This document shows, in pieces, positions 23,001 through 34,226 of a stretch of DNA of 64,000 bases. Position numbers and translations under genes: made by a program. Under the pieces are notes generated by a model. The model was given only the letters and a program-made list of their open reading frames with translations. It made no database searches and was not told the origin of the DNA. Numbering within the stretch: position 1 is the stretch's first letter; every line of letters begins with the position of its first letter. Source of the DNA: Telopea speciosissima (taxonomy: Eukaryota > Streptophyta > Magnoliopsida > Proteales > Proteaceae); contig NC_057917.1 in NCBI RefSeq assembly GCF_018873765.1, positions 53,561,464-53,625,463 of the forward strand, read 5' to 3'.

Positions 23001-23670
23001 AACATTATTTGAACAAGTTGGACGGCTTAGAAAGGCCTTTTTAAAGCTCTTAATACCCAATTCTCTTATGATAAATTGTGAACAGATAAACTTGGAGTTC
23101 AAGGAAAAAAGGTTAAGAAGGATGGAGATTTGGAGGTATCTCCCTATCCCATTTTAGATTGTTCCTCACCTGTCCTTCAGGGACTAAAGTACTCGGTGCA
23201 AAGCCTATTTAGTGTTTGAGAAGCCACTCAAAATCAAACCAGGCCTACCTTTTTTTTTCACATCTCTTAGTACTTTATACCCTTAACCTGGAGAATTTGG
23301 TAGTCTTGACTCCTCAAATCATCTTCTGCTTTGCAGATTTGGGCAGGCCCTCTTAGTAGTTACAGGGTAGCAGTTATACTATGGAACAGAGGATCTTCAA
23401 AGGCTCAGGTTACTGCTTACTGGTCAGACATTGGCCTAAAACCATCAACTGTTGTCACAGCTCGAGATTTGTGGGAGGTGCAATTCATATATTTCCTCTT
23501 TTATTTGATATGCAGTCAATTGAAATAATAACGAAATCATATAAATAGGTTTTGATATGATCTGTGATTCACATATTTCACAGCATTCGACTACGTCATC
23601 TATTCAGGGCCAACTTTCAGCTGAGATTGAGTCTCATGCCTGTAAAATGTATATCCTCACACCGCAGTAG
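20026..23670 (+). CDS. AGAL: Secreted alpha-galactosidase, GH27 (copy B)
   Basis: Exons: 20026-20198, 20508-20566, 20658-20714, 21209-21243, 21334-21437, 21597-21672, 21769-21827, 21914-21979, 22068-22151, 22373-22437, 22699-22781, 22889-22979, 23086-23135, 23337-23477, 23584-23670. All are GT-AG, in the same positions and phases as copy A, and encode 409 residues. Residues 1-26 form a signal peptide ([12 protein letters not shown] core, MLAA|S). Motifs: GRTPQMGWNSWNHF, DDCWAE, VYSDAG, YLKYDNC with nucleophile Asp176, and SWRTTGD with acid/base Asp231. Role as for copy A. The C-terminal tail and the region after CEWG differ clearly (GQEDPATW here, GDLHPALW in A), so the duplication is old and substrate or site may differ. 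No lesion seen. Confidence 0.94.
20715..21208. other. Intron 3 of AGAL B with repeat remnant
   Basis: It carries GATTCGATTCGATTC-type words and a near-repeat of CCATGGTTCAACC; it looks like an old transposon remnant, family not identified. Confidence 0.35.
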
Positions 23671-24512
23671 GAATGCATCATCAAGATGAAGATTGTGTGT
23701 GTTCCACAGAGAAGCAAATATTCATGAACACAATGTTGGATTTATTGTATTTGAAGTGTGTTCATCAAACCCAATTTAATTTGATTAAATTAATTAATTA
23801 CATTTTCTTTATGTACTTGTTATAATTATTAATTATATTTTGTATAACAGCCCAATAGTATTACTATTTGTTCACAACTATGGATGGACTTGGATACTCT
23901 CTTCTAGGGTTGTTGTATTGTATATTTCTCTAATGAAGATTGTATAGAAATATAAATATGGATAATTTGATGTGTTGAACATTGATCCATTTAAAATTCT
24001 TGATGGTTCACCACCAATTGTGTATTAAACACGTATCATATTATTGCCGTATTTTGTATGCTTTTTATTACGTCGGATGTTTGAAAAGTATTATTGCCAT
24101 CTAGTCCGTTTAATTGCTATACATATCCATACCAGTTCAATTGCTGTTTCCGAACTTATTAACTAGGGGCATGGGTACTAACCAACTTTGGGGATTGAGT
24201 ACATCTTTTCAAAATGGGAAGTAGTGGATGTAAAACAAATTTGAAACTTATTTATCTTGTAATTTCAGTTCTTATCTAGTAGATCTAAGAAATTGTCCAT
24301 AATAAATATTGGGACCCATACTAACATTTCTCTCTCATATTCTTACCATGTGGGCTCATATAGACCCATATGGATGATATTATTTTCCAACCAATCCCTC
24401 TTCCATTTATTTGTTACTTTCCTGTAAAAATTTCATAAACTGTTCAAACCTTAGGTTGAACTTTCAACTTTATTTCATAATGCGCTTTGGAATTAAATTT
24501 TATTGATAAAAG
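23671..24512. other. Intergenic after AGAL B
   Basis: AT-rich with TAATTAATTA runs. Nothing recognisable as gene or element. The CslG duplication unit begins near 24513. Confidence 0.4.
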
Positions 24513-24669
24513 GGTATATATGACTATATGGGGTCCTCTACCACGTGATGGTGACAAAAAAAGATAGAGCAAATTACTATATTTAATGGATGAGATTTTA
24601 TGGAATCTGAGCTTAATTAAGGGTGAGGACCGTGGGAAAGCAAAGTAGCGACCAATTGGGACCTGGCTC

Positions 24670-24845
24670 CTGTCCAGCCATGGCGGGAGCTGGATGGTCC
24701 AGCCCCGCTAAACGACAGTAAAATTAGGGGATGGCGTGGTCATTTCACATGTAGGGTTACCTGTGAAATGACCACCCCACCCCCTGATTTTACTGTCATT
24801 TAGTTGGACTGGACGGTCAGCTATTGCCACGGCTGGACAGAATCC
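24670..24845. mobile_element. Foldback (MITE-like) in unit 1 upstream region
   Basis: The arms CTCCTGTCCAGCC and GGCTGGACAG, and inner arms GGTCATTTCACA and TGTGAAATGACC, are inverted. Unit 2 lacks it: unit 2 reads GACCAATTGGGG once, while unit 1 has GACCAATTG before and GACGAATTG after the insert, suggesting a 9-bp target duplication. Confidence 0.65.
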
Positions 24846-25071
24846 TTTTTTGACGAATTGGGGATTTATTCCTTGGTCAATGGTCACATCGCATCTAGAA
24901 TATTCTAATTCTCAATGCAAATTGATCGCATATGCATTCATCAAAGTTTTATTATTCACTTTAAAAAATAAAAAAAATTATATTGTTCACCTCTATCCCC
25001 AGACGATAATCGATAAAATAAATAAATAAGGAACAAAGAATGCTAATCGCCAAATCGGTACTGTGTATAGG

Positions 25072-25700
25072 AGTGTACCTAGGGATGTAAACGGATCGAA
25101 TTTGGTCGGATAGTGGCATTATCATATTCGTATCCGATTATATTCAGACGGATTTGGATAATTTTCGGATAGTGATTTTTTGAATACAGGTTCTCCTAAA
25201 TGGATATGAATACGGATCGAATACGATTTTTCGACTATCCGTTGACATATTTACCATTTTTATGATGAGGATTAGGGTTGAGACTTGAGAGTTCAGTAAC
25301 TACCATTTCTTCTACTCTTCTTCGTCTTTTATTCTTTTACGTTTTTTATTTTTGATTTGTTAATAGATATGTAATTCCATGTATCACATTGCATAAAACA
25401 ATATATATATAAATCAATAGCAAATCTAGAAACAGAATCACATTATCTTAACTTATAAATTTATAAAAATAAGATAACAAAATCCAATAAGGTAACTTAA
25501 AAGGATAGACAAACATAGAGTTATATTTCAGATATTTTATTATCATCGGACTGCTATACGAATCGGATAATAATCGATCGGATAGGGGGATTATCATATT
25601 CGTATCCGATTAGTTTCGGACGGATTCGGATTCTCCTAAACGGATACGAACGTGGATTGCATACGGATTTACGAATATCCATTTACATCCTAAGTGTACC
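25072..25700. mobile_element. Non-autonomous hAT element with perfect 8-bp TSD
   Basis: The element proper is 25080-25692. Ends: TAGGGATGTAAACGGAT and, inverted, TAGGATGTAAATGGAT. The 8-bp duplication AGTGTACC lies at 25072-25079 and 25693-25700. Sub-terminal ATTCGTATCCGATTA words are repeated near both ends. The minus-strand frame near 25610-25804 is not a gene. Confidence 0.85.
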
Positions 25701-25821
25701 TGCATTCGAGTACAGCCCGATGCGAAAAGACTGCCATACCTCCTGGAAAGGTGGAAAAATCTAGGGGTGCTACGATCTTTTCGCGCTAAATTGTATTTGG
25801 GCATAGATACATAGTCATGGA

Positions 25822-25977
25822 AAATTATCTCCTACAATTCTCTGTTTGGTCCATTTCCTCAAATCCCACTAATAGGGAGTGGACCCCACCCAAACAGTAT
25901 ATTATGACAAGGGGGTAGGGCGTAGGATGGTCATTTCCACCCCGGCACCCCCTATGAGAGGAATTGTAGGGGATAAA
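25822..25977. repeat. Foldback element
   Basis: AATTATCTCCTACAATTCTC pairs with GAGAGGAATTGTAGGGGATAA; about 155 bp in total with a GC-rich centre. No target duplication is clear. Confidence 0.6.
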
Positions 25978-26273
25978 GATCCCACAGCGACCCACTGCAC
26001 CCTATCTTTACCTAATAAATAAATAAATGAGCCTAAGTCTGGTCACTGGTGGGTCCGAAGACTTGAAATGTAGCATCTACTCAGGTCTCAGGTCATGAAT
26101 CATGAATGGGTGGTAGGTCATAGAATAGCCTTCTATTGTCTTTCACAAATCACAAACCACAAACCACAAATCCTATTATCCTAATTGGACTAATGATCTT
26201 CAGTTACGCAACTGGGTCTTTCTTAATTCTTAAGACCCTGATAGAATCGTCAGGAAGAAGGAAACTTACTTAA

Positions 26274-26283
26274 TTTATATAGG
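26274..26283 (+). promoter_or_regulatory. TATA-like box of CslG copy 1
   Basis: TTTATATAGG lies about 80 bases before the ATG, followed by GCAATACCCTCAAAGCTA, which is conserved before copies 2 and 3. In those copies the TATA word has become TTATATTATATTGGG, so the core promoter has diverged. Confidence 0.5.
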
Positions 26284-26361
26284 CAATACCCTCAAAGCTA
26301 CGTAGGAGAGAGATTAGATTGGCATAGAGAGTATCGAGCTTCGAGCTAATCAATCTCAACC

Positions 26362-29300
26362 ATGAGAGGCGTAAACGAGAAAGCGGCGGCCGGCAAGCTC
26401 ACCTTTCCGCCACTCCCACTCCACACAACTCAGGCGTTGCGACGAACACCTCTGAACCGTGCGTTCGCCCTGGTGTACTCGTGTGCCGTTCTGGCTCTGT
26501 TCTACCGCCATTTCCATTCATCCATCTCCTTCTTCTCCATTCTCTTGATTGTGGCCGATGCCGTCTTCGCCTTCATGAGGGCCACCACCGAGTCTCTACG
26601 GCTGTGTCCGGTTCTCCACCGGGAATTCCCAGAGAAGTTGAGAAGGGCTGTACTGGTGGAAGGAGCGGAGGAGGAAGAGATGGAGAGGGATTACGATCCT
26701 CCGGGTGTGGATGTGTTGATATGCACGGCGGACCCATACAAGGAACCTCCCATGGGAGTGGTGAACACCGCACTGTCGGTGTTGGGGTACGAATACCCGG
26801 CGGAGAAGCTGGCGGTGTACGTATCGGACGATGGGGGATCGGAGCTTACGCTGTTTGCTTTCATGAAGGCCGCCAAGTTCGCCCGCCAGTGGCTGCCTTT
26901 CTGCAGGGACTACGGATTACTTGACAGGTCCCCCGATGTCTACTTTGGAAGTGGATCAACCCATACATTTCCCGAGGAAGCCCATAACATCAAGGTTTGT
27001 CTATTATTCTACACTCTCTACTACTTCACTCTAATCTTATCTTATTATCTCATCTTTAGATTCCCCACCTTCTTTTTCCCCTTCTTACAAATTTGAATTC
27101 TACTCAAACTCAAACAGTAGATAGGGCTGAACTACGGTTTGAGGCAGCGTTTGGTATGTTTTCTAAGTTGATTTTGAATTATCAAATTATAAAAATAATT
27201 GTTTTTTAAAATTCAATTATACGAAATCGTCCTAGAATGCATTCCAACAATGCATACCAAACACAGTCTGACAGTAAAACTCATATCCGTAAAACCCCTT
27301 TCGTCATATTTTCTGAATGATTAATTTCCAGAATGGCCCGGCATTTTATTGGATGGAATTTAAATTTGGAAAAATAGATTCTTAACTGTCACAGATCTTT
27401 TATACCCTCTTTATATTTACAAAACTGCCTTTTTAATCCTTTGCTTATTGGTCAATTTGCAGTCTAAGCAAACTTATACACTGAAAAGAATATAGTTTTA
27501 AAAAATCCTTCAATATACTTTTTCGTATGTATATTAATAAGGACGTTAAAGTAAACCGCCCTGAACCTAACCGAAATAGCCCAGTCCTAACCGAACCAAA
27601 ATCTTATTGGGCTGGTTTTGGTTTGGGGGGATTACGATCCCAAACCAAACAGAAAACCGAAAGAACCCGAAACCGACTCAAAACCCGGACTGAAACCAAA
27701 CCGATCTATCCTAATAAGAAACCAATAGCAACTCGAAACCCATAAAAAATAATATTTTTTCTATAGTTTTAAATAAATGTGTAAATTAAACTGAAACCAA
27801 ATCGAGCTGAAAATGAGGTCGACCCAATAACAAACCGATACAAGAAAACGATGTAAACCCGAAACCAAATGGAACTTTCCTTATTGATTTGGTTTCGGTT
27901 TCACCATTCCCACCCTGAAACTGACTCAACCCAAACCGAAACCGACACGAACCGATCGATTGACACCCCTATGTATTGATAATGCATCCCCGCATGTCCC
28001 GACCTCTACTCTGAATTATCCTATAAACATGGATTTTCAAAGACTTATAATGATCAAAGCGAAATCTTAAAACATGAGACTTACGGATCTATGTATCTAC
28101 AAAATTTGTCTCATTCAATTTATCACGTGATATATTTTTTAAGGACCGAGTTTCCTTCCACCCACGATGAATAGGATCATCATTCAATTTACCACGTGAT
28201 ATATTTTTAAGGACCAAGTTTTCCTCCACCCACGGTGAATGGGATCCTATTCACCGAGGGGTATGAGAGGACGAGAATAAATGTCGAGAGGGTATTTTGA
28301 AACATACCAAAACTCTAGAATGATCGATGAACCGTCCTTTATGAGTGGAGAAAAACTTTGTCTTATTTTATATATCATTTAGCCATTTAGGTAACACTTC
28401 AGAACTAGACTGCATTGAGGGCTGAAAAGAATTAGAGGATAGGTCAATAATTGATGTTACAATATATGAGTGGTTTAATAGACCCCCCGTACTGGTCCGT
28501 CCCTATGGGTTGGAATCCATTATGCCTTGCCCTGCCCTACTACCTTCCCTTTATTTTTTTCAAATATTTTTAAGGCATGCCCTGGTACTTTCCTTGGCGT
28601 CACTAATGCAATAATGCTGGATGTGAGTGAAATTTGACAAATAGTCAATCAAGGCCATGCATCATGTATCCAAAAAAAATAAAGTTGCCACTATTCTTCC
28701 ATATGACACAATCAAGTATGTTATCGAGAAAGAGTTTTTAGCTGGGCATGCAAAGAAGAATTTTTTTCTTGTTTGGTTCTTTACCCGTTATGGTTATCCA
28801 GTTCTTCTCATAGGGAGGCGGAAAAGATGATTTAACTTCACTTTAGCAGTGTGTTCGGTCCCCTATGGTATTAGGTCATCAATTCCAGCCCTCTATGAGA
28901 GGAATCAGACAACTGTACCGGACAAGGAATCGGAGAGGATAATGATCCAGTAAAGAATCCTTTATCATAATGAGAAAATGTTCCGCTAGAGCAGGATATG
29001 CTAACATATCTGTCTATCTCTCTTCTCATATCAAATGATGATCAATTTTGATGTACTTCATTGATGGTTTGACATTTGACATATGAGCAGGGGATCTTGG
29101 GATCAAATAGTTCATAAATTTTATGTCCCATCTGCACTAAGACATTGTAGTTATAAAAGAGCATGCTAATTTTCAGATGATGTATGAAGAGATAAAAGTA
29201 AAGGTCGAGAGAGTTATGGAGAAAGGGTTTGTTCCTCCGGAGGAATACGTCATGAACGAACATGAGCATGAGGCTTTCAACAAATGGCGGACGCCAAGAT

Positions 29301-31396
29301 TCACACGCCAAGACCATTCTGTAGTAATTCAGGTTAATTTTTTTAGCAGATATGATCTTATATAATCTCTTTTCTTCCCAACAGATCAAGAGCGTTATTG
29401 TGGTTTCTCTCTCCATATATATATATATATTTATTGATGGAATACTAAGAGCAGGTTTTATTAGAGAGTGGGAAAAACAAAGACGTAAAAGGCCATAGAA
29501 TGCCTAACCTTGTCTATGTCTCTAGAGAGAAAAGCAGGAACTCACCACACCACTTTAAGGCTGGTGCCCTTAATGCACTGGTAAGCTACCTAGCTAAGAA
29601 CTCCTGGTAACAATGAGCTTTTAAGCACAACAAGCTACCAAGTGAGCTAGACACTTGTTCACATGATGATCAACAAATTTAATTATAGTTTTGCTTATTT
29701 TGAAGCTTCGTGTATCAGCAACGATGACGAATGCACCGGTGGTCCTAAACTTAGATTGTGATACTTACTCCAATGATCCCGAAACTCTTCTTCGGGTACT
29801 ATGCTATCTTGCCGACCCTTCCATTGGCCCAAAACTAGCCTACATTCAGTTCCCTCAACGGTTCCATTCGATTGGGAAGAACGACATCTATGGTAACGAC
29901 CACAGACGTTTGTATCAAATAGATCCACCAGGGATGGATGGACTTGCAGGCACACGTTATATCGGCAGTGGATGCTTTTTCCAGCGACGATCCTTCTTTG
30001 GTGGGCCTTCATCGTTCCCCTCATCTGATATCCCCCTTGTATTAAACTTATCCCACCATGACTTGGACAAGTCTATCAGTTCCAAAACAGTTTTGGCTTC
30101 AGCCCATCATGTAGCAAGCTGCAACTATGAGCATGAGACCAAATGGGGCATTGAGGTAAGCTTCAAAAAGAGAAAAAAATACTATGCATGTGTGCAAAGC
30201 ATTCATGCTCACAAGTTGTTTGATAAAATGCACAGATGGGCTTCAGATACGGATCATTAACAGAAGACTACAAGACTAGTTATCTGCAGCAGTGTAAAGG
30301 ATGGAATGCAGTGTTTTGCCATCCTAAAAGAGCAGCATTTCTGGGGGGCTCGCCTTTCACTCTAAATGATGTATTAAGCCAGAACATCAGGTGGTCCATT
30401 GGATTGTTGGAGGTGGCCATCTCCAAGTACAGTCCAATTACTTTTGGCACTCGAGCCATGGGATTGCTCATGGGTCTTGCATATGCACACAATGGATTTG
30501 AAGCAACTTGGTGCCTTCCAATAACCACGTATGCCTATATCCCACAACTAGCTCTCCTCAATGGAGTCTCCATGTTCCCAAAGGTACCTTTCTTGTACTT
30601 GTTTAAAAAAAAATGGAAACAAAAATCTACTGCATACCGATTTCTTTAATCTAGTTAATTAATGATCCTTAAAAGCTAGCCATTAAGAAGAGGGTGGTCA
30701 AGTCCTTATAAGGAACGAGTTTTCCTTCATCCACGGTTTCATGGTTCTAAACTTTGGAAAACTTCCCCCTAAAAGGATTAATTAGTGCATATTTGATTGA
30801 GGTTTAATTTAAGATTAGCTAACAAAATTGAAATATTGAATTTGCAGGTATCAGACCCTTGGTTCTATTTGTATGCATTCCTTTTCTTGGGAGCCTATGT
30901 ACAAGATTGTCTAGAATTCATTTTAGCTGGGGGAACAACCCGAAAGTGGTGGAATGATCAAAGAATGTGGATGATCAGGGGAAACTCATCTTATCTATTT
31001 GGGTCTACCACCTATTTACTAAAATTGCTTGGGTTTCCTGCCTCTGGTTTCAATGTGACTAGCAAAGTGGTTACAGGAGAACAAATGAAGCGATATGAAC
31101 AAAGTATATTCGAGTTCGGGGTCGCCTCAACTTTGTTTGTGCCACTCACAACAACTGCCATTGTCAATTTGATTGCATTTGTGGTGGGGCTTGCCGGAGT
31201 GTTTAGACATGGAAACACAGGTGAAATGTTTGTGCAGTTGTTTATTTCAGGCTTTGTGATGGTGAATTGTTGGCCAATATATGAGGCCATAGCTTTGAGA
31301 AAGGATGATGGAAAGATGCCTGCAAAGATTACAATGATATCAATCTTACTTGCATGGCTTCTCTACTTAGCCTCATCATTGGCACTCAAACTTTAA
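26362..31396 (+). CDS. CSLG: Cellulose-synthase-like G (CslG/CslM-type) glycosyltransferase, intact copy 1
   Basis: Exons 26362-26994, 29177-29332, 29455-29580, 29706-30155, 30236-30583, 30848-31396; all phase 0 and GT-AG; 753 residues, normal for CslG. Two N-terminal membrane helices lie at about 34-72 and several C-terminal ones in the last exon. GT2 motifs: Asp156-Asp157 (SDDGG), Asp322-Cys-Asp324 (DCDTYSND), TED at 464-466, and Gln504-x-x-Arg507-Trp508 (QNIRW). PLHTTQ-LRRT--NRAF, ADPYKEPPMGVVNTALSV and WWNDQRMWMIRG are CslG-like. CslG enzymes sit in ER or Golgi membranes; their polysaccharide product is unsettled, and the close CslM/CSyGT clade adds glucuronic acid to triterpenoids, so either role is possible. 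It is the only undamaged copy of three. Confidence 0.93.
27140..27272. mobile_element. Small foldback in CslG-1 intron 1
   Basis: The ends GCAGCGTTTGGTATG and CATACCAAACACAGTCT are inverted around an AT-rich core with ATTTTGAATTATC and inverted AATTCAATTAT; about 130 bp, MITE-sized. Confidence 0.6.
27538..27971. mobile_element. Non-autonomous hAT element in CslG-1 intron 1
   Basis: The right end is ...GACACCCCTA (inverted TAGGGGTGTCAA); the left end, TAAGGACGTTAAAG, is decayed. Flanks are TATATTAA on the left and TGTATTGA on the right. CslG-3 intron 1 has the uninterrupted TGTATTGATAATGCATC at 57806, the empty site. The interior is rich in AACCGAAACC words; the short plus-strand frame there is not a gene. 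Confidence 0.75.
28112..28250. repeat. Tandem duplication (~69-bp unit) in CslG-1 intron 1
   Basis: CATTCAATTTATCACGTGAT and CATTCAATTTACCACGTGAT head two similar units (28112 and 28181) with the same GGACC-AGTTT and CCACCCACG-TGAAT words. CslG-3 has the segment once (about 57985), so the duplication is specific to unit 1. Confidence 0.6.
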
Positions 31397-31944
31397 TAAG
31401 ACATTTCCCCATTTCTCCTTTTCATTGTAGGAATTACATACTTCTATGGAATCCCTTTATGAATTTATCCTTTTATAAATAGGAAGTCTTGAATTCGTGT
31501 GAGTACCTTTTTTTCTTCCGCTTGAATAGTTCCATTTTGTCATATAATATTGAGACGGGTTTTTATCTCTTTTTTTGGTCTAGTTTTTATACAAGATGTT
31601 GTATAAAATATGGTTAACACTTCAACCATTGAATTGGTGCATGAAAATCAAGTATTCTTATCCAACGACTAAAGTGTCAACTGTGTTCATACATGACCCT
31701 TGTATGATACCTTTTACCTTTTTTGTTGGGTAGGGAGGGGGTTGGGGAATTCACACAAGGGGAAAATGTTTTGTTTTGATGATGACCCCCATGACTTGTG
31801 AAATATCATATATTTGCGTTCTTTTAATATTATTTGGCAATTGATGTGGCAAACCCCCAACACCTCCCTCTATTATGGAATCATTATCACTTGTGAGTCT
31901 TAATTATTATCATATGCTGTTAATGGGTTATCATATGCAGGGAG
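31397..31944. other. 3' flank of CslG-1
   Basis: It is shared with the flanks of copies 2 and 3 up to about 31880 (tracts such as CATGAAAATCAAGTATTCTTATCCAAC). No gene. Confidence 0.5.
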
Positions 31945-33075
31945 TGTTAGTTGTTATTCTATGTACATGGTGTGGTGATACATGTAGTTATGGGGTTATT
32001 CGATGTGGTAAGAGGTAGTAGTTATGGAGAGTGTAGAAGTGGGGAGGTGTTGGCTATGGAGTAACCGTATGTTTAGCTATTTATTATTGAGAAGTTAATG
32101 AATGAGCATAGAATTATCTACCTTAAAACATCTCTCATGAGATTGAGGCAAGGCTTCCTCAATAGAGCCTACATTATCCTTTCCTGGTTTCATTTTTTTC
32201 TTCACTCTCAATTCTGTTCCTTACCAAGATAGGTAACCAGCGAACGTATGTGCCAGCTTGGTATCAGAGCTGGAACATGGACGTGCAGATAGAGAAACTT
32301 GAGGACGAGGTAAGCACACTCCATGAAGGTCAAACAAAAATAATGAGTGACAAGTAGTCGATCCTTACACGATTGGAGGAACTCTTTGAGAAGTTTTCTA
32401 CTTCTCAGGCACCTACCCACCATGAGGTATGTGAAAGCTCAAGGGAACCAGCCCCTCTTCCTCACCGCAATCGACAGTCCAACGTTCTACCAACACCCAA
32501 CAAACCTTTACACCAAAATTAGTCAAGTTGGGTTTCCCACACTATAACAGGAATGAAGACACTACATGCTTGATGTGTAGGGTGGAGTAGTTCTTTGAGT
32601 TTCACCAAACGTTGGAGGAGGAACGAGTGGTGTTGGCTTCCTTCCATTTAGAGGGGGATGCACAACTTTGGTACTAGATCTTTAATCAACTTTGTTGACT
32701 TGGCAGAATTTTTGCGACAATCTCAATTCCTGTTTTGGACTAACCCCGTTCTAGAACTTCTTTGGGGAACTGGCAAAGTTATAATTATCGGGGTCGGTAT
32801 TAGATTACCAATCTAAGTTTGAGAGGTTACTCTCTAAGTTGGGACGACTTTCGCCTCACTGGCAAGTGAGTTTTTTCGTTTGTAGGTTGAATGAGTACAT
32901 CAGAGTGGATGTGTTGGCAGGGAGACACACCACATTATCGGCGGTCATAGGCCTGGCTCGTTTATATGAGTCTAGGAGCAACGTACAAAGAAGAAATCCT
33001 CCACCATACGAATTGAAGAGACCCACATCGATTGCCAAGGAGCAAACGAAAAGTAACTCTCTCTTACCAATTAAG
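31945..33075 (+). mobile_element. Truncated Ty3/gypsy-like element: LTR, PBS and decayed gag
   Basis: A putative 5' LTR runs TGTTAG (31945) to TGCCA (32255). TGGTATCAGAGC at 32259-32270 is the initiator-Met primer site. Broken frames from about 32500 to 33060 read FFEFHQTLEEERVVLASFHLEGDAQLWY, and later SEWMCWQGD or, in another frame, EYIRVDVLAGRHTTLSAVIGLARLYESR, as in plant gypsy gag (retrotrans_gag). Many stops and shifts; pol and the second LTR are absent. Confidence 0.7.
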
Positions 33076-34226
33076 TGCATGGAACAAGATCTCGATCGAA
33101 CCGATCGAGATTTTTGAGATATCTCGGTTTCGTGGAAAACCGAGACGAAACCTGCATGTATTTTAAAAAATTCAAAGTTTTGACTGATTTTGGTCGAAAT
33201 AATGGTAATTTCACAAGTTTCAACACTTATGCCCATCAAAACGTGGGGAAACTTGACTCAAAATCAATACATCCATTTATTTATGCCAGAAACCAGGACA
33301 GACACTTATTTATGAATAATATCTTAAGTAAATGAAATACAAATATAAAACCATTTACTTAAGCATAAAGAAGTATCTGTCCTGGTTTCCAATCAATGTC
33401 CAAGAACAGTATACACCATCAAACTTGGGTAAAAAATCACGAGTACCATTTTAAGTGTTTTTTGTGTGAAAATAGTTCATGCATCATGTTTAGAATGTAA
33501 AAAATATGATGTATACCAAAAATCAATCAAAAAATACATTTATGGGTCTTGAAACCACCAACTCGAAATGACTAAGAAAAAATCACTTGTGTTGATCAAT
33601 TTCAACCATATCTCTGTTTCTAACTAGTCAAAACCAAATCAAAACCCAAGATCTTGAAGCTTGATTTACAGACTGTAAACGTCTTCTGAAATGTAGGATC
33701 ACAAAGCCAAGTGATTATGTTACAACTATAACGAAAGGATATATATATGGCCATATGAGGTCTTCTACCACCACAGACCAATTGGGGATCCATTCCTTGG
33801 TCAATGTTCAGATCGCATCCAGAATATTCTAATTCTCAATGCAATTTTTTTTTTGTGAAAAATTCCCAATGCAAATTGATCACTATGCATTCCTCAAATT
33901 TATTGTTCACTTTTACCTATAGCAAAGTACCGACAAAAATAAATAAATAAAGATTCTAATAATCTATTCTGGTCACTGGTAGGCCCGTAGATTTGAAATG
34001 TAGCATCAATGCATGTCATGATTGCCGTAATGGTTGGGTGGTAGGCCATTCCATAGCCTTCTTAGGAGTTAGGACCCTGGGCCGTTAACCCTGATAAGAA
34101 AGAAACTTTTACTTATATTATATTGGGCAATACCCTCAAAGCTAGGAAGTAGAGATAATTTTCTATAGAGATTAGATATTTGGCTTTAGAATAGAGAGAG
34201 TATCGAGCAGCAAATCAATCTCAACG
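33076..34226. other. Intergenic between CslG-1 and CslG-2
   Basis: 33076-33200 has a CCGAGA/TCTCGG-rich remnant similar to 60690-60770. 33286-33390 is a hairpin: GAAACCAGGACAGACACTT pairs with ATCTGTCCTGGTTTCC. From 33735 the sequence is the promoter-side part of duplication unit 2. No gene. Confidence 0.55.

Larger units (their letters stand above)
24513..31880 (+). repeat. CslG segmental duplication, unit 1
   Basis: The stretch from GGTATATATGACTATATGG onward is matched at 33735 and, in part, at 50465; the tail (GGCAAACCCCCAACACC near 31850) is matched at 38985 and partly at 63690. Collinearity covers promoter, exons, introns and 3' flank, broken by unit-specific transposons. This shows that whole loci, not only cDNAs, were duplicated. 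Confidence 0.8.

Noticed and set aside
26481-26924. Overlapping 147-codon frame in CslG exon 1 (also at 34346 and 55374)
   Set aside because: A +1 shadow of the GC-rich exon; conserved only because the exon is conserved, and low in complexity (Gly/Arg/Cys).
28790-28960. Another hAT or foldback element in CslG-1 intron 1
   Set aside because: Some CCCTATG/GAGAGG words pair, but no consistent ends or target duplication were found.
29695-30024. Minus-strand 109-codon frame opposite CslG exon 4
   Set aside because: Antisense shadow of a coding exon.
31012-31290. Minus-strand 92-codon frames opposite CslG exon 6 (all three copies)
   Set aside because: Antisense shadows of the membrane-helix exon; no motif of their own.
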